A program made the position numbers and the translations under genes. A stretch of DNA of 64,000 nucleotides, from positions 1-64,000 of the forward strand of contig CALXOA010000072.1 in assembly GCA_944389895.1 (NCBI GenBank). Direction: 5' to 3'. This document shows, in pieces, positions 39,331 through 47,802 of the stretch. The stretch is from an uncultured Victivallis sp. (GTDB taxonomy: Bacteria; Verrucomicrobiota; Lentisphaeria; Victivallales; Victivallaceae). The notes under the pieces were generated by a model. The model was not told where the DNA came from and searched no databases. It was given only the letters and a program-made list of their open reading frames with translations. Every line of letters starts with the position of its first letter. Within the stretch, counting starts at the first letter, position 1.

Positions 39331-40362
39331 TCATATCGTTTTTTCTTCTTTCAGATAGGCTACGCTTTCCCGGGCGATCAGGGAACAGTTCAGGACCTCG
39401 CAATCCGGCGTGGCGACGCCGCGGATGCGGTTTACCAGCATCCTGACCGCCACCTCGCCGAGCGCACGGGTCGGCTGCCGGAGCACACTGACCGGGACCG
39501 GCAGGTTTTCCAACTCTCCGTTTTCCTCAAATGAGAGGACCGAAATGTCTTCCGGCACCCGGCGGCCGCAACGGCTCAATCCGGCAATCAACTTGAGCGT
39601 CATCTGGCTGTTGGTTGAAAAGAGCGCAGTCGGAGGTTCCTTCATATTGACCAGCGCCGACACCGCACCGGAAACCGAATCATCCAGCGACCGGTACTCC
39701 CGGAACCAGATTCGCTCGGGATTGCCGCCCAGCTCCCGGATCGCCTCATGAAAACCGGTCAGCCGCAGATTCTGACAGAGGTCCGAACGTGACATCGAAA
39801 TGACCCCGAAACGGCGGTGGCCCCGACTCCAGAGATAATTGGCGGCATCGCGTCCCGCGGCGGCACTGTCGGAGGACACACAGCAGCCGCAACGGTTCAG
39901 ATTGCCGATACAGACCACCGGGATCGGCAGCCGGGCCAGCTGTTCGGAAACCGCGTAGAGCATATCGAACTCCGGAATCAACAGCCCCTTCAGACGATGC
40001 TCCCGGATCAGACTCTCGATGTACTTGATGCTGAGCCGCCTTGCGCTGAGAACAATGAACTGCACCGAAAAATCCTCGGCCGTCAGCGCCTCCATCAGCG
40101 AAGTCGTCAGTGTCGCATTGTAATTCGTATTGAGAAAATCATGGTAGGCAAACATCACCACACCGACACATGCCGGCGCCGAGGTTTCGAACCCCGTCAA
40201 TACCGGCCCCGCTGACGCCCGCAGCCGCTCGATTGCAGCGTGAACGCTGCGTACCGTCGCCGGACGATGACAGCTTTTGCCACTCAGAATCCGTGACACT
40301 GTCGCGGTACTCACGTTCGCCAGACTGGCAATCTCCTTGATTGTAGTATGTTCCAGCAGCAT
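39331..40362 (-). CDS. LacI family transcriptional regulator
   Basis: The 343-residue protein has the LacI helix-turn-helix (TIKEIASLANVSTATVSRIL) and a periplasmic-binding-like sensor: VGVVMFAYHDFLNTNYNATL, YLWSRGHRRFGVISMS, TALFSTNSQMTLKLIAGLSR, ISVLSFEENGELENL. It has a Cys-rich stretch (NRCGCCVSSDSAAAGRD) in the ligand domain, unusual for the family. ATG 40362 is preferred over 40383 because AAAGGAG sits at correct spacing. It is the first gene of the five-gene unit and has a perfect consensus promoter. Confidence 0.9.
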   Translation of the reverse strand: MLLEHTTIKEIASLANVSTATVSRILSGKSCHRPATVRSVHAAIERLRASAGPVLTGFETSAPACVGVVMFAYHDFLNTNYNATLTTSLMEALTAEDFSVQFIVLSARRLSIKYIESLIREHRLKGLLIPEFDMLYAVSEQLARLPIPVVCIGNLNRCGCCVSSDSAAAGRDAANYLWSRGHRRFGVISMSRSDLCQNLRLTGFHEAIRELGGNPERIWFREYRSLDDSVSGAVSALVNMKEPPTALFSTNSQMTLKLIAGLSRCGRRVPEDISVLSFEENGELENLPVPVSVLRQPTRALGEVAVRMLVNRIRGVATPDCEVLNCSLIARESVAYLKEEKTI

Positions 40363-40398
40363 GAAAAGCTCCTTTTTTCCCATCGTATTCTGATTATA

Positions 40399-40427
40399 AT
40401 TATACCAAAAAGAAATTCCGGTGTCAA
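40399..40427 (-). promoter_or_regulatory. Perfect consensus promoter for the LacI-pilin-GH51-GH130 unit
   Basis: On the minus strand TTGACA (40427-40422), 17 bases, TATAAT (40404-40399). Confidence 0.8.
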
Positions 40428-40640
40428 CAAATTCACGCCGGGTTATTTTCAGTAAAAATTACATTTTTTTACAAACAAAAACATGAAAATATAACATAAC
40501 AGATTTATTGGCAATATGATATGTTAACAAATATGCTTTTTGTTTACAAAATGTACATCGTTTTAATCATACACCGATTACATCTTTGAAAACATGAGCG
40601 GCCGCTTTGCCCTCCGCGTTTTCCGGAAGCCGCGGAGTTC
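40428..40640. other. A+T-rich divergent intergenic region
   Basis: About 210 bp of strongly A+T-rich sequence separate the LacI and hisC promoters. It holds several TTTACA-like hexamers and ATG triplets but no open frame with a Shine-Dalgarno. A second weak promoter (TTTACA near 40469, TATAAC 16 bases on) may exist; nothing else is supported. Confidence 0.45.
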
Positions 40641-40663
40641 CCGGAAAAATTGTAATTTTCCGG
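40641..40663. promoter_or_regulatory. Inverted repeat over the hisC -35 box
   Basis: CCGGAAAA (40641-40648) and TTTTCCGG (40656-40663) flank seven bases containing the TTGTAA -35 hexamer. This is an operator-like position. Confidence 0.45.
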
Positions 40664-40678
40664 GCCCGGGGTTATATT
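40650..40678 (+). promoter_or_regulatory. sigma-70-type promoter for hisC
   Basis: TTGTAA (40650-40655), 17 bases, TATATT (40673-40678), identical hexamers and spacing to the rpe promoter. Confidence 0.55.
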
Positions 40679-40733
40679 ACCTGATGAACAACCTGTTTGC
40701 GCAGAACATACACTTTGGGAGAAGCGTTCCGCC

Positions 40734-41798
40734 ATGAAATCCTATTTTCGCCCGGAAATCGACCAGATGAGCGGGTATGTCCCCGGGGAACAGCCCAGGA
40801 TGGCCAACCTCATCAAGCTCAACACCAACGAAAATCCCTATGCGCCGTCGCCCCGGGTCGCCGAAGTGCTCGCAGGTTTCGACAGCGCCGGGTTGCGCCG
40901 TTATCCGGATCCGCTCGCAACCGAGTTGCGTGACGAGATCGCAGCCCGATTCGGCATCCGGCGTGAAAACGTGATCGCAGGCAACGGCTCCGACGATATT
41001 CTGACCATGACTTTCCGGGCCTTTACCGATGCGAATCATCCGGCGGCCTGCCTGGAGCCGAGCTACTCGCTCTATCCGGAACTGGCAAAGATGCAGGCGG
41101 CTCGGATGATCCGCATCGCGCTCGATCCGGAGGATTTTTCCATGCCAGCGGATCTGCTTGAACAGGCGCGGGAAGCGAATCTGTTGATCATCACCCGCCC
41201 CAATGCTCCGACGGGCAACAGTTTCCCGCTCGCATTCATGCGTGAAATCTGTGCGAATTTCGACGGTGTCGTTCTTTTCGATGAAGCCTATGCCGACTTC
41301 GCGGATGACAACTGCATGGCTTTCGCAACCGAATTTGACAATGTGATCGTATCGCGCACTTTCTCCAAAAGCTACGCGCTCGCAGGCATCCGGCTCGGTT
41401 TCGCGGTCGGAGCCCGCCCATTGATCGACGGGTTGTTCAAACTCAAAGACTCCTACAATCTCGACCGGCTGACCCAGCTGATCGGCCGCGCCGCCTTCTC
41501 CGACCAGGCCTATCTGGCGAAGTGCTGCGCCGAGATTCGAGAGAACCGCAGCCGTCTCGCCGCCGCACTGGCAAAAATCGGATTCCGGGTGGTGCCTTCG
41601 CAGACCAACTTCCTCTTCGCCGCTCCGCCGGACGGCGACGGGCAGAACTATTTCCGAAAATTGCGGGAAAACGCGGTAGTGGTGCGTTACTTCCCCGGTG
41701 ATATAACCGGCCGCTTCGTCCGGATCACCATCGGGACCTCCGCGGAAAATGAACGGCTTCTTGAACTCACCCGTTCTTTTTACACCAACGCCAGGTGA
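40734..41798 (+). CDS. hisC: Histidinol-phosphate aminotransferase
   Basis: A PLP-dependent fold type I aminotransferase acting in histidine biosynthesis, possibly also on aromatic amino acids. The 354-residue product has KLNTNENPYAPSP near the start, AGNGSDDIL, RPNAPTGN (Asn157), LFDEAYADF (Asp183, Tyr186) and the PLP lysine in TFSKSYALAGIR (Lys212), followed by RVVPSQTNFLFA and VRITIGTSAENERLL. The ATG follows GGGAGAAG. No other his genes are near; it is coupled to a PstS-like gene by a 4-base overlap. Confidence 0.93.
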   Translation: MKSYFRPEIDQMSGYVPGEQPRMANLIKLNTNENPYAPSPRVAEVLAGFDSAGLRRYPDPLATELRDEIAARFGIRRENVIAGNGSDDILTMTFRAFTDANHPAACLEPSYSLYPELAKMQAARMIRIALDPEDFSMPADLLEQAREANLLIITRPNAPTGNSFPLAFMREICANFDGVVLFDEAYADFADDNCMAFATEFDNVIVSRTFSKSYALAGIRLGFAVGARPLIDGLFKLKDSYNLDRLTQLIGRAAFSDQAYLAKCCAEIRENRSRLAAALAKIGFRVVPSQTNFLFAAPPDGDGQNYFRKLRENAVVVRYFPGDITGRFVRITIGTSAENERLLELTRSFYTNAR

Positions 41799-42619
41799 CT
41801 GCCGTGGTCCGTTCTCTCATCGTTCTGTTGTTCGCATGGGCGGCCGTTCTTCCCACCGGGGCGGAAGAGGCGCCGTCGCTGCGAATCGCCGATGCCACCC
41901 GCAACGGGGATGATGCCATCCGGCAGATCGCCCTTGCCTGCGCCCTCGCCAATGAGGAACTCGAAATATCGCTCGAGCGCAAGCCGGTCTCCGAAGCACT
42001 TGCCGATTTCAGGGCCGGCAAAGTCGATTTTGCCGTGCTCGAAGCCCGGGCGGTCCCGGAAGATCTCAAAAGCAGGCAACTTATTTATGCGGTGGAAGCT
42101 CTGGTCTTTTATACCGCGCCTTCCAATTCAGCCCGCAATCTGACGCGCGCCCAGGCGGCGAAGCTGCTGCAGGAGAAGCGCCCGGTCTGGTCCGACTTCG
42201 GAGGACCGCGACTCGACGTCTACCGGATCGGCATCAAGGACTCCAGCCCGGTACGCGGTCTCGCCGAGGCCCTCCTGCTGCCTCCGGGAGAAAAGTTTCC
42301 GACACCGGCCTTTTCGGTTCGAACCACCGCCGAGGCACTGCTGCTTGCCGGCAGCAACCCGGCAGGACTGGCGGCGGGCCATTTTCTGCCTTCGCTCCCG
42401 GCCACCGTCCGGATGCTGGCCGTCGAGGGAGTCGAGCCCGGCCTCAAAACGGTGACCGGCGGCCGGTATCCCCTGACCGTTTTCTATGCTCTTCTGGCAC
42501 ATCCGGAAGAAACCCGGGAAAAGAAAATCCTGCTGCGGGCACTCCGGAGCGGCGACTTCTATGATTTCCTTGAGGAATCGGGCCGACTGGCCATCACCCC
42601 CACCCCTCCCGCCCTCTGA
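41795..42619 (+). CDS. PstS-like periplasmic substrate-binding protein
   Basis: The 274-residue protein begins with GTG overlapping the hisC stop (GTGA; a second GTG lies at 41804) and has a signal peptide (VRSLIVLLFAWAAVLPTGA). The mature part follows the type 2 binding-protein pattern of PstS: LRIADATRNG, FRAGKVDFAVLEARAV, LIYAVEALVFYTAPS, NLTRAQAAKLLQEKRPVWSDFGG, and YPLTVFYALLAHPEETREKK. No ABC transporter genes are beside it. It may sense phosphate or another anion. The family label is tentative. Confidence 0.65.
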   Translation: MTAVVRSLIVLLFAWAAVLPTGAEEAPSLRIADATRNGDDAIRQIALACALANEELEISLERKPVSEALADFRAGKVDFAVLEARAVPEDLKSRQLIYAVEALVFYTAPSNSARNLTRAQAAKLLQEKRPVWSDFGGPRLDVYRIGIKDSSPVRGLAEALLLPPGEKFPTPAFSVRTTAEALLLAGSNPAGLAAGHFLPSLPATVRMLAVEGVEPGLKTVTGGRYPLTVFYALLAHPEETREKKILLRALRSGDFYDFLEESGRLAITPTPPAL

Positions 42620-42634
42620 CCCACATTCCCGCCG

Positions 42635-44308
42635 TCAATCGCGGAACACCGGGTGAATCGGCAATTTGAGCTTGAGCTTCGCCCAGGTTGCCAGGACGAA
42701 GTTTCCGGCAGGTTCCGCTGCGGGCAGCGGCAGTCCGGACTCGCCGGCAGCCGGAAGCACTTCGATCCCGGCAATTCCATAGAAGACGAGTGACTCGTCA
42801 AACGCCTCACGCCGAACCGGACCATCGTAAAACACAAGATCCATCCAGGCCCGATTCTCATGAGAACCGGTCTCCACCCGGATCGGTTGCGAACCGAACC
42901 TGCCCTCGCCGGGAAAGATCAACACCTGGTACGAACCGCAGAGAAGTTCAAAACGCCCGTCGGACCGGGAATGAACTTCAGCCTCTTTTCCGGCCAGATC
43001 GAACCGGAAAGCGAGTCGGCGAAACTCAAATACACCGTCTGCCGGACGATCCAGTGTCGGGTGGTAGTCTCCGAAATTCCTGATCAGACCGGTTCCGCAA
43101 AGAATCCTGTTCCGGCTCTGCGCCGCAAGAAAATTGCCCGAGGAAAAATCAACACCATCCTTCAGAAAGCGCGCGCGAAACATCGCCGGAGTCCCGTCCG
43201 GTCCAACCCAGTAGCCGAGAAGCGGCCGGCTCTGAACCCAGCAGCAGTTGTCTGAAACCGAACCAAGTACCAGATCCGGAGTAAGAAAGGTGGTTCCCCT
43301 GGTCGAACGGGAATCCGGCTCACGTTTCACATAGCGCTGTACCAGTTCCGTTTCCGCTTCCGGCAACGCACGGAAACGCCCGGCAAGTTCCGGCGGGCAC
43401 GGCCGATGGCATATGCCGTCAAAGGCGAGAACTCCCGAACAGAAATCCCGCTGAACCGCCGGCGCCGGAACAATCCGCGCCCCGGTCGCCTCACTCAGAA
43501 ACTCGGCGCATACCTGTGGGAGAAACTCCCGGTAGGCACGCGACTGCGCCCCCCCGAGCTGTCCGGTAGCAGGATGAAAATGAGAAGCGATTTCTCCCCA
43601 GATGAAATGCCTCAGCTCCTCCGCGGTTGCGGTAAGTTCCGGATCGGTCGAAAGTTGCAGAATCCGTTCCGTTTCGAACAAGGCGATAAAGGTATAGTTG
43701 GGGCTGTTATACTCCGTGAGTCCGCCGACCTCGTGCGTATAGTCGATGATCTTCCGAAGTCGCCTGCGGGCATATTCGAGCAGCAGCGGTTCCGCGAGCA
43801 ACTCCCCCGCCACACCGGTCACCGCAGCCCCCATGATGGCGATGTTGGTGTAGTTCGGCTGCACGTTGCGCCGGAAAATCGACCATGCCGCGCGCCGCAA
43901 TGACATTTCGATCTCTCCGGCCAGCTTCGGAGTGATCCGGTCACGATACCCACGGAGGATGTGGCATAGGCCGGCGCCGATGAAATCGGCCCAGTTCCAA
44001 TCCGGCGGAGCCATCCTGGAAACCGGCTCCTCATCGAGCCACGGCCAGATGCCGAAAGCAGGGTCGCAGGGATCCGTCACCTGACTCGACAGAACCCGCC
44101 GGATCACCGCTTCCGCCCGGGAACGGTACTTCATTTCGCCCTCCGCCAGCAGCAGCAGTGCGTAATAAATCGAACTGCGCGTCTGGTGGACGCGGACACC
44201 ATTCGGAATCCGGGTATGATAGCCCGGTGATTTCCAGATCTCCGCCAGCAGGTTGCACCCGGGATCGAAATTCGACTCCTCAAATTCCACAATTTCCCGT
44301 AAATCCAT
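42635..44308 (-). CDS. Predicted alpha/alpha-toroid protein, possible polysaccharide lyase or glycosidase
   Basis: The 557-residue protein has no signal peptide. Its N-terminal ~330 residues are helical with repeated Trp/Tyr-rich turns (FGIWPWLDEEP, PPDWNWADFIGAGLCHIL, NYTNIAIMGAAVTG, TEYNSPNYTFIALFETERIL), like (alpha/alpha)n toroids of heparinase-type lyases or GH88/105-like enzymes. The C-terminal ~220 residues are beta-rich (HSRSDGRFELLCGSYQVLIF). Asn and Tyr in NSPNYT could be catalytic, as in some lyases, but that is a guess. The ATG follows GGAGAAAGG. It converges on the PstS-like gene. No family is firmly recognised. Confidence 0.6.
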   Translation of the reverse strand: MDLREIVEFEESNFDPGCNLLAEIWKSPGYHTRIPNGVRVHQTRSSIYYALLLLAEGEMKYRSRAEAVIRRVLSSQVTDPCDPAFGIWPWLDEEPVSRMAPPDWNWADFIGAGLCHILRGYRDRITPKLAGEIEMSLRRAAWSIFRRNVQPNYTNIAIMGAAVTGVAGELLAEPLLLEYARRRLRKIIDYTHEVGGLTEYNSPNYTFIALFETERILQLSTDPELTATAEELRHFIWGEIASHFHPATGQLGGAQSRAYREFLPQVCAEFLSEATGARIVPAPAVQRDFCSGVLAFDGICHRPCPPELAGRFRALPEAETELVQRYVKREPDSRSTRGTTFLTPDLVLGSVSDNCCWVQSRPLLGYWVGPDGTPAMFRARFLKDGVDFSSGNFLAAQSRNRILCGTGLIRNFGDYHPTLDRPADGVFEFRRLAFRFDLAGKEAEVHSRSDGRFELLCGSYQVLIFPGEGRFGSQPIRVETGSHENRAWMDLVFYDGPVRREAFDESLVFYGIAGIEVLPAAGESGLPLPAAEPAGNFVLATWAKLKLKLPIHPVFRD

Positions 44309-44340
44309 TATCCCGCCCTTTCTCCTGTTGAAACCGGAGG

Positions 44341-44372
44341 AAAAAAAACGCCCCGCCGCAACGGCGGAGCGT
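44341..44372 (-). terminator. Rho-independent terminator after the TRKTV-repeat gene
   Basis: On the minus strand an 11-bp stem (ACGCTCCGCCG with CGGCGGGGCGT, one G-T pair) with a 3-base loop is followed by seven or more T residues. Confidence 0.85.
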
Positions 44373-44391
44373 CACCAACAACGATATCGAA

Positions 44392-45717
44392 TTACTTGGT
44401 CAGCCCCGGCAGGGAGATCTGCTGCCCCTGATAAAGATTCAGATACTGCACGGTCGTCAAGGTTGCGCTGGCGATCAGCATCAGCAATGTGATCGCCGCG
44501 ATCACCAGATATGCCGTCGACGGCCGCGTCGCAACAGCGACCGGCTCGGACTTCACAGGCTCGACCGGAGCGGTTTCAGGAGCGGTTTCTTCCGTCGCCG
44601 CCGCGGAAGTCTTTTCCGAAGCAGCAGCATCCGCGGTTTTTTCCGGCTCCGGCGGTGGTGGAACCGTCGCCTTTTTCGGTACCGGAGGCACCGCCGCTCT
44701 CTTCGGAGTTGCAAGTTTCACGGTTCCCTTTTCATCGGCGAGTTCCGAGACATCCATCTCTATCGTATTCTTGCTCGGCTCGGCGGCAACGGCGGCAACA
44801 GCTTCCGGATCCAGAGTAATCGTCGATTTCGCCGAGTTGTCCGCCGGCGGAGTGACGAGAGATTCGGCAGGCAGAGTCACTGTGGGTTTTGCCGATGCCG
44901 GTGCGGCAGCCGGTGCCGGTGCGGCAGCCGGCCGACGGGCGGGCCGCTGAAGCCGCACCGTCTTGTCATCCTCTCCATCCACCGAAACGCTGTCGGGTGT
45001 CACCTTCGAAGGACGCAACGTCACCGTCTTGCGCGTCTGCGTATTCTCCCCATCCGCGACAGGCGCAGCCTCGGGCGCCGGAGCCGGTGCAGCCGGAGCT
45101 GCCGGTGCGACACGGACACTTGCCGGCGTCACCGCGGACGGCCGGAGCGTAACCGTCTTACGAGTCTGTGTATTCTCCCCATCTGCGGCAGGCGCACTCT
45201 CGGAGACCGGAGCAGCAGCCGGCGAAACCGGGGCCGCAGGTGCCACGCGCACGCTCGCAGGAGTCACCGCCGAAGGACGCAGAACCACCGTTTTACGTGT
45301 CTGGGTATTCTGCCCGTCCGCGGCAGGCGTAACATTCACACTCGCAGGAGTCACCGCCGAGGGACGCAGAACCACCGTTTTACGTGTCTGGGTATTCTGC
45401 CCATCCGCGGCGGCAGGAGCAGGCGCGGGGGCGGCGGGTGCCGTATTGAGCTTGATCGGCTGATTGACCACACTCTGAGGCGCAATCGGCTTGAGCTTCA
45501 CGGTGCGGCGCGTCTGCGTATCATCGAGCACTTCGAGATTGCCGGTGTCGGTATCCCGCCCGGTCAACGGATCGGCGATCGGGGCGGACGGCAGCTTTAT
45601 GGCAGTCGGAGAGGCAACGGAGGGCCGCAGCCGCACGGTCTTGCGCGTCTTGGTATCTTCGGCGTCTCCTGCCGGCGTACCGGGTACGGCATTCACATTA
45701 TTTTCCTGGTCGGCCAT
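44392..45717 (-). CDS. Repeat-containing single-pass membrane protein (TRKTV-LRP repeats)
   Basis: The 441-residue protein has no signal peptide. Residues ~20-260 hold six copies of a unit with core TQTRKTV-x-LRPSAVTPASV (starting near residues 21, 66, 108, 137, 182 and 225) joined by Ala/Pro linkers and preceded by acidic DG(Q/E)N. Shorter relatives (KSTITLDPEAV, KGTVKLATPK, KNTIEMDVSEL) follow. A single transmembrane helix lies near 403-426 (LVIAAITLLMLIASATLTTV), leaving a short tail. Each repeat has Thr residues in a basic context, suited to phosphorylation and FHA recognition; that is inference. It lies 105 bases after the TPR gene and is probably in the same transcript. No family is recognised. 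Confidence 0.75.
   Translation of the reverse strand: MADQENNVNAVPGTPAGDAEDTKTRKTVRLRPSVASPTAIKLPSAPIADPLTGRDTDTGNLEVLDDTQTRRTVKLKPIAPQSVVNQPIKLNTAPAAPAPAPAAADGQNTQTRKTVVLRPSAVTPASVNVTPAADGQNTQTRKTVVLRPSAVTPASVRVAPAAPVSPAAAPVSESAPAADGENTQTRKTVTLRPSAVTPASVRVAPAAPAAPAPAPEAAPVADGENTQTRKTVTLRPSKVTPDSVSVDGEDDKTVRLQRPARRPAAAPAPAAAPASAKPTVTLPAESLVTPPADNSAKSTITLDPEAVAAVAAEPSKNTIEMDVSELADEKGTVKLATPKRAAVPPVPKKATVPPPPEPEKTADAAASEKTSAAATEETAPETAPVEPVKSEPVAVATRPSTAYLVIAAITLLMLIASATLTTVQYLNLYQGQQISLPGLTK
44938..45660 (-). repeat. Tandem coding repeats in the TRKTV protein
   Basis: Six protein-level repeats lie here. Two neighbouring copies (near 45250 and 45337) are almost identical in DNA with an 87-bp period (29 codons), which indicates recent duplication. 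Confidence 0.8.
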
Positions 45718-45822
45718 TCTGAACCCTTTCTAAAACCGGTTAAATCAAAGCATCTTTAATGAAAACTAACCCGCAATTCCGGAAAAATCAAATCCGGATC
45801 GTTGAAAAATCGCAAAAACCCG

Positions 45823-47205
45823 TCAACCGCGGCTCGCATAATAGTTGTCGATCCGGGCGGCAACATCCCCATAGTCGGCCTGATTCTGGTAGATCTCCTT
45901 GTAGCACTCCATCGCCTTTTCCATATTCCCGGCATCCTCATAGGTCTGCCCGAGGTAATAGAGGGTATCGAGCCGCTGCCGATCGACCCGGATCATATCT
46001 TTCAGCGCAGCGGTGAACTGCTCCACCGCAATGTCGAACTGCCCCTTCTTATCGAAACAGCGACCGAGATAGACCAGGCAGAGCGTCCGTTTCTGCGGAC
46101 TGCGGGCCGCCAGCTGGAATGCTTTCAGCGCCCGGTCAAAGTCGTTCTTCTCAAAATAAAGTTCCGCAAGGTCAAACTGCAACATCGCATCATTGGGATA
46201 CACCTTGACCCGTTGTTCAGCCTTGCGCAGCCGATAGGAGAACTTCTCCGCCTCCAGTTCGGCGATCTGCTCGTCGGCATTTTCATAGGCCTCGGGATTG
46301 GCGCGAAGCTGGCCGATCGCCTGATCAAGTTGCGACATATAGGCTTTCTCGATCGCCTTGTCGAGCGCGGGATCGAGCGTCCCCATCTTTTTGGCGACAA
46401 TCTTCATTTCGCGGATCGCCGCCTCGTAGTCCTTGGCGACCAGATAGGCGTCAGCCAGTTTGCGGCGCAGGTCGATCGAATCGTTGGCGGCAAGATCCTC
46501 GGAGAATTTCTTGATCAAGGTCTGCGCCTGATCGAGGTCGTGGATCGAACCGTCGATCAACTGCTGAGTGACGGCCGCCTTGCTCTCGGCGGAATCCTTT
46601 CCGCTGGCGCTGCTGGCACGCCCGCGCTCGATGCTGGCGAGAGCCATTGCGCTGCGCAACTCTCCCTGTACGGCAAGATCCCCGGGATATTTCCGGGCCA
46701 GCTCCTGAAAAATCTTCAACGCATCGCACGCCTGATTGTTGGCCTGAAGCGCGGCAGCCAGACGCCGGGAGTTCGCCTCGTTGTTGGGATGAAATTCGCG
46801 AACGATCAACAACGCCTCCGCCGCGATGAAGGTAAATCCGTTTTTCTCGGCAATGTCGGCCATCGCCGAAAGCACCGGCGGATTATCGACGCACTTGGCC
46901 AGAGGCTCCTCGCAGAGATTCAGGGCGGCAACCGGATCCTTCCCGGCCTTGGCCATGATCAGCGGCAGATAAAAGAGACCGATGAATTGAAAGAACACCT
47001 TACTGATGATATTCATCTGCTGTGTTCTGCGCCGCTCCAGTTCACGCAGTTTCTCGCGGGCGATCATCAGCCCGGGCACTTCCTGAACCACCAGCTTCAT
47101 CGCATAGATCGAAGTATCGATATTCCCGGTAGCAATCGACTTCACCGCCCGGTTGTATGCGTCGCGGACGCGGATCGGCACCTGACTTAACTCTTTTCGT
47201 TCCAT
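45823..47205 (-). CDS. TPR-repeat protein
   Basis: The 460-residue protein starts at ATG 47205 (AGGA upstream). A hydrophobic stretch (FFQFIGLFYLPLIMA, ~70-85) may anchor it. The rest is helical with tetratricopeptide units: AALNLCEEPLAKCVDNPPVL, ALKIFQELARKYPGDLAVQG, MLQFDLAELYFEKNDFDRAL, CLVYLGRCFDKKGQFDIAVE, DTLYYLGQTYEDAGNMEKAM. TPRs are protein-binding scaffolds. It is the first gene of a two-gene transcript with the TRKTV-repeat membrane protein, so the two may form one membrane-associated complex. Confidence 0.82.
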   Translation of the reverse strand: MERKELSQVPIRVRDAYNRAVKSIATGNIDTSIYAMKLVVQEVPGLMIAREKLRELERRRTQQMNIISKVFFQFIGLFYLPLIMAKAGKDPVAALNLCEEPLAKCVDNPPVLSAMADIAEKNGFTFIAAEALLIVREFHPNNEANSRRLAAALQANNQACDALKIFQELARKYPGDLAVQGELRSAMALASIERGRASSASGKDSAESKAAVTQQLIDGSIHDLDQAQTLIKKFSEDLAANDSIDLRRKLADAYLVAKDYEAAIREMKIVAKKMGTLDPALDKAIEKAYMSQLDQAIGQLRANPEAYENADEQIAELEAEKFSYRLRKAEQRVKVYPNDAMLQFDLAELYFEKNDFDRALKAFQLAARSPQKRTLCLVYLGRCFDKKGQFDIAVEQFTAALKDMIRVDRQRLDTLYYLGQTYEDAGNMEKAMECYKEIYQNQADYGDVAARIDNYYASRG

Positions 47206-47321
47206 ACAAATCCTGCTTTCCTGAACTCCCGTGAAAAACCCGCCGCAAACAGTCGCACACAACGGAGGACGGTCCGATACCGTCGGCACGTCGAAATCAT
47301 GCGGGCACAGTAATTACGGTA

Positions 47322-47350
47322 ATAGTACACTTGAAATTCCTTTTTTTCAA
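47322..47350 (-). promoter_or_regulatory. sigma-70-type promoter for the TPR/TRKTV genes
   Basis: On the minus strand TTGAAA (47350-47345), 17 bases, TACTAT (47327-47322), about 115 bases before the ATG. Confidence 0.55.
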
Positions 47351-47802
47351 GCGTTTTCCATAAAAAAACAGTCGGTTTCACGTATTTTATCTCCAACCGG
47401 CTCCTTTACGTTGACTCAGGGGGAATCGGACACAGAGCGGTCTCCACAGTCAAGGCTTGTCGCAATCGGCACCGTTGATGACAGCGCGGTTCCCGGGCAT
47501 GGACCAATCTGCCCGTCGAACCGCCGGTGTCGGCCTGACGGCAATCCGGAGTCGGCCACCTGCCGACGAAAACGAATCGTCCCAGGAAAAACGATCGGGG
47601 CAGTATAAGGAACGACCACATCTCCGTAATCCAATGAATATGCCGCGCCATTCCGATGGAAAGAGATCGTACCGGTTCAACCTGACCAATCCAACCGGCC
47701 GCCACAGCCGGGATTTCCTTCTATCGCAGAAAACAAGCGCTGGAGGTTGCATTTCCCTGCAGACGGCATTATTGTCTTTTCGTGACGGAAAGGATGAAAA
47801 CC
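47351..47802. other. Long intergenic region, no convincing gene; possible relic
   Basis: About 450 bp without a supported gene. A minus-strand frame near 47415-47680 reads TISFHRNGAAYSLDYGDVVV in protein-like fashion but has no ATG, no Shine-Dalgarno and opens just after a stop, so it may be a decayed gene. Plus-strand frames here look random. Confidence 0.4.

Noticed and set aside
44938..45660. CRISPR-like periodicity in the TRKTV region
   Set aside because: The period lies in a coding frame with codon-level variation and no unique spacers between constant repeats.
45802..47190. 462-codon plus-strand frame opposite the TPR gene
   Set aside because: It mirrors the TPR frame and has no own start signal; the minus-strand frame shows periodic TPR motifs and a promoter.
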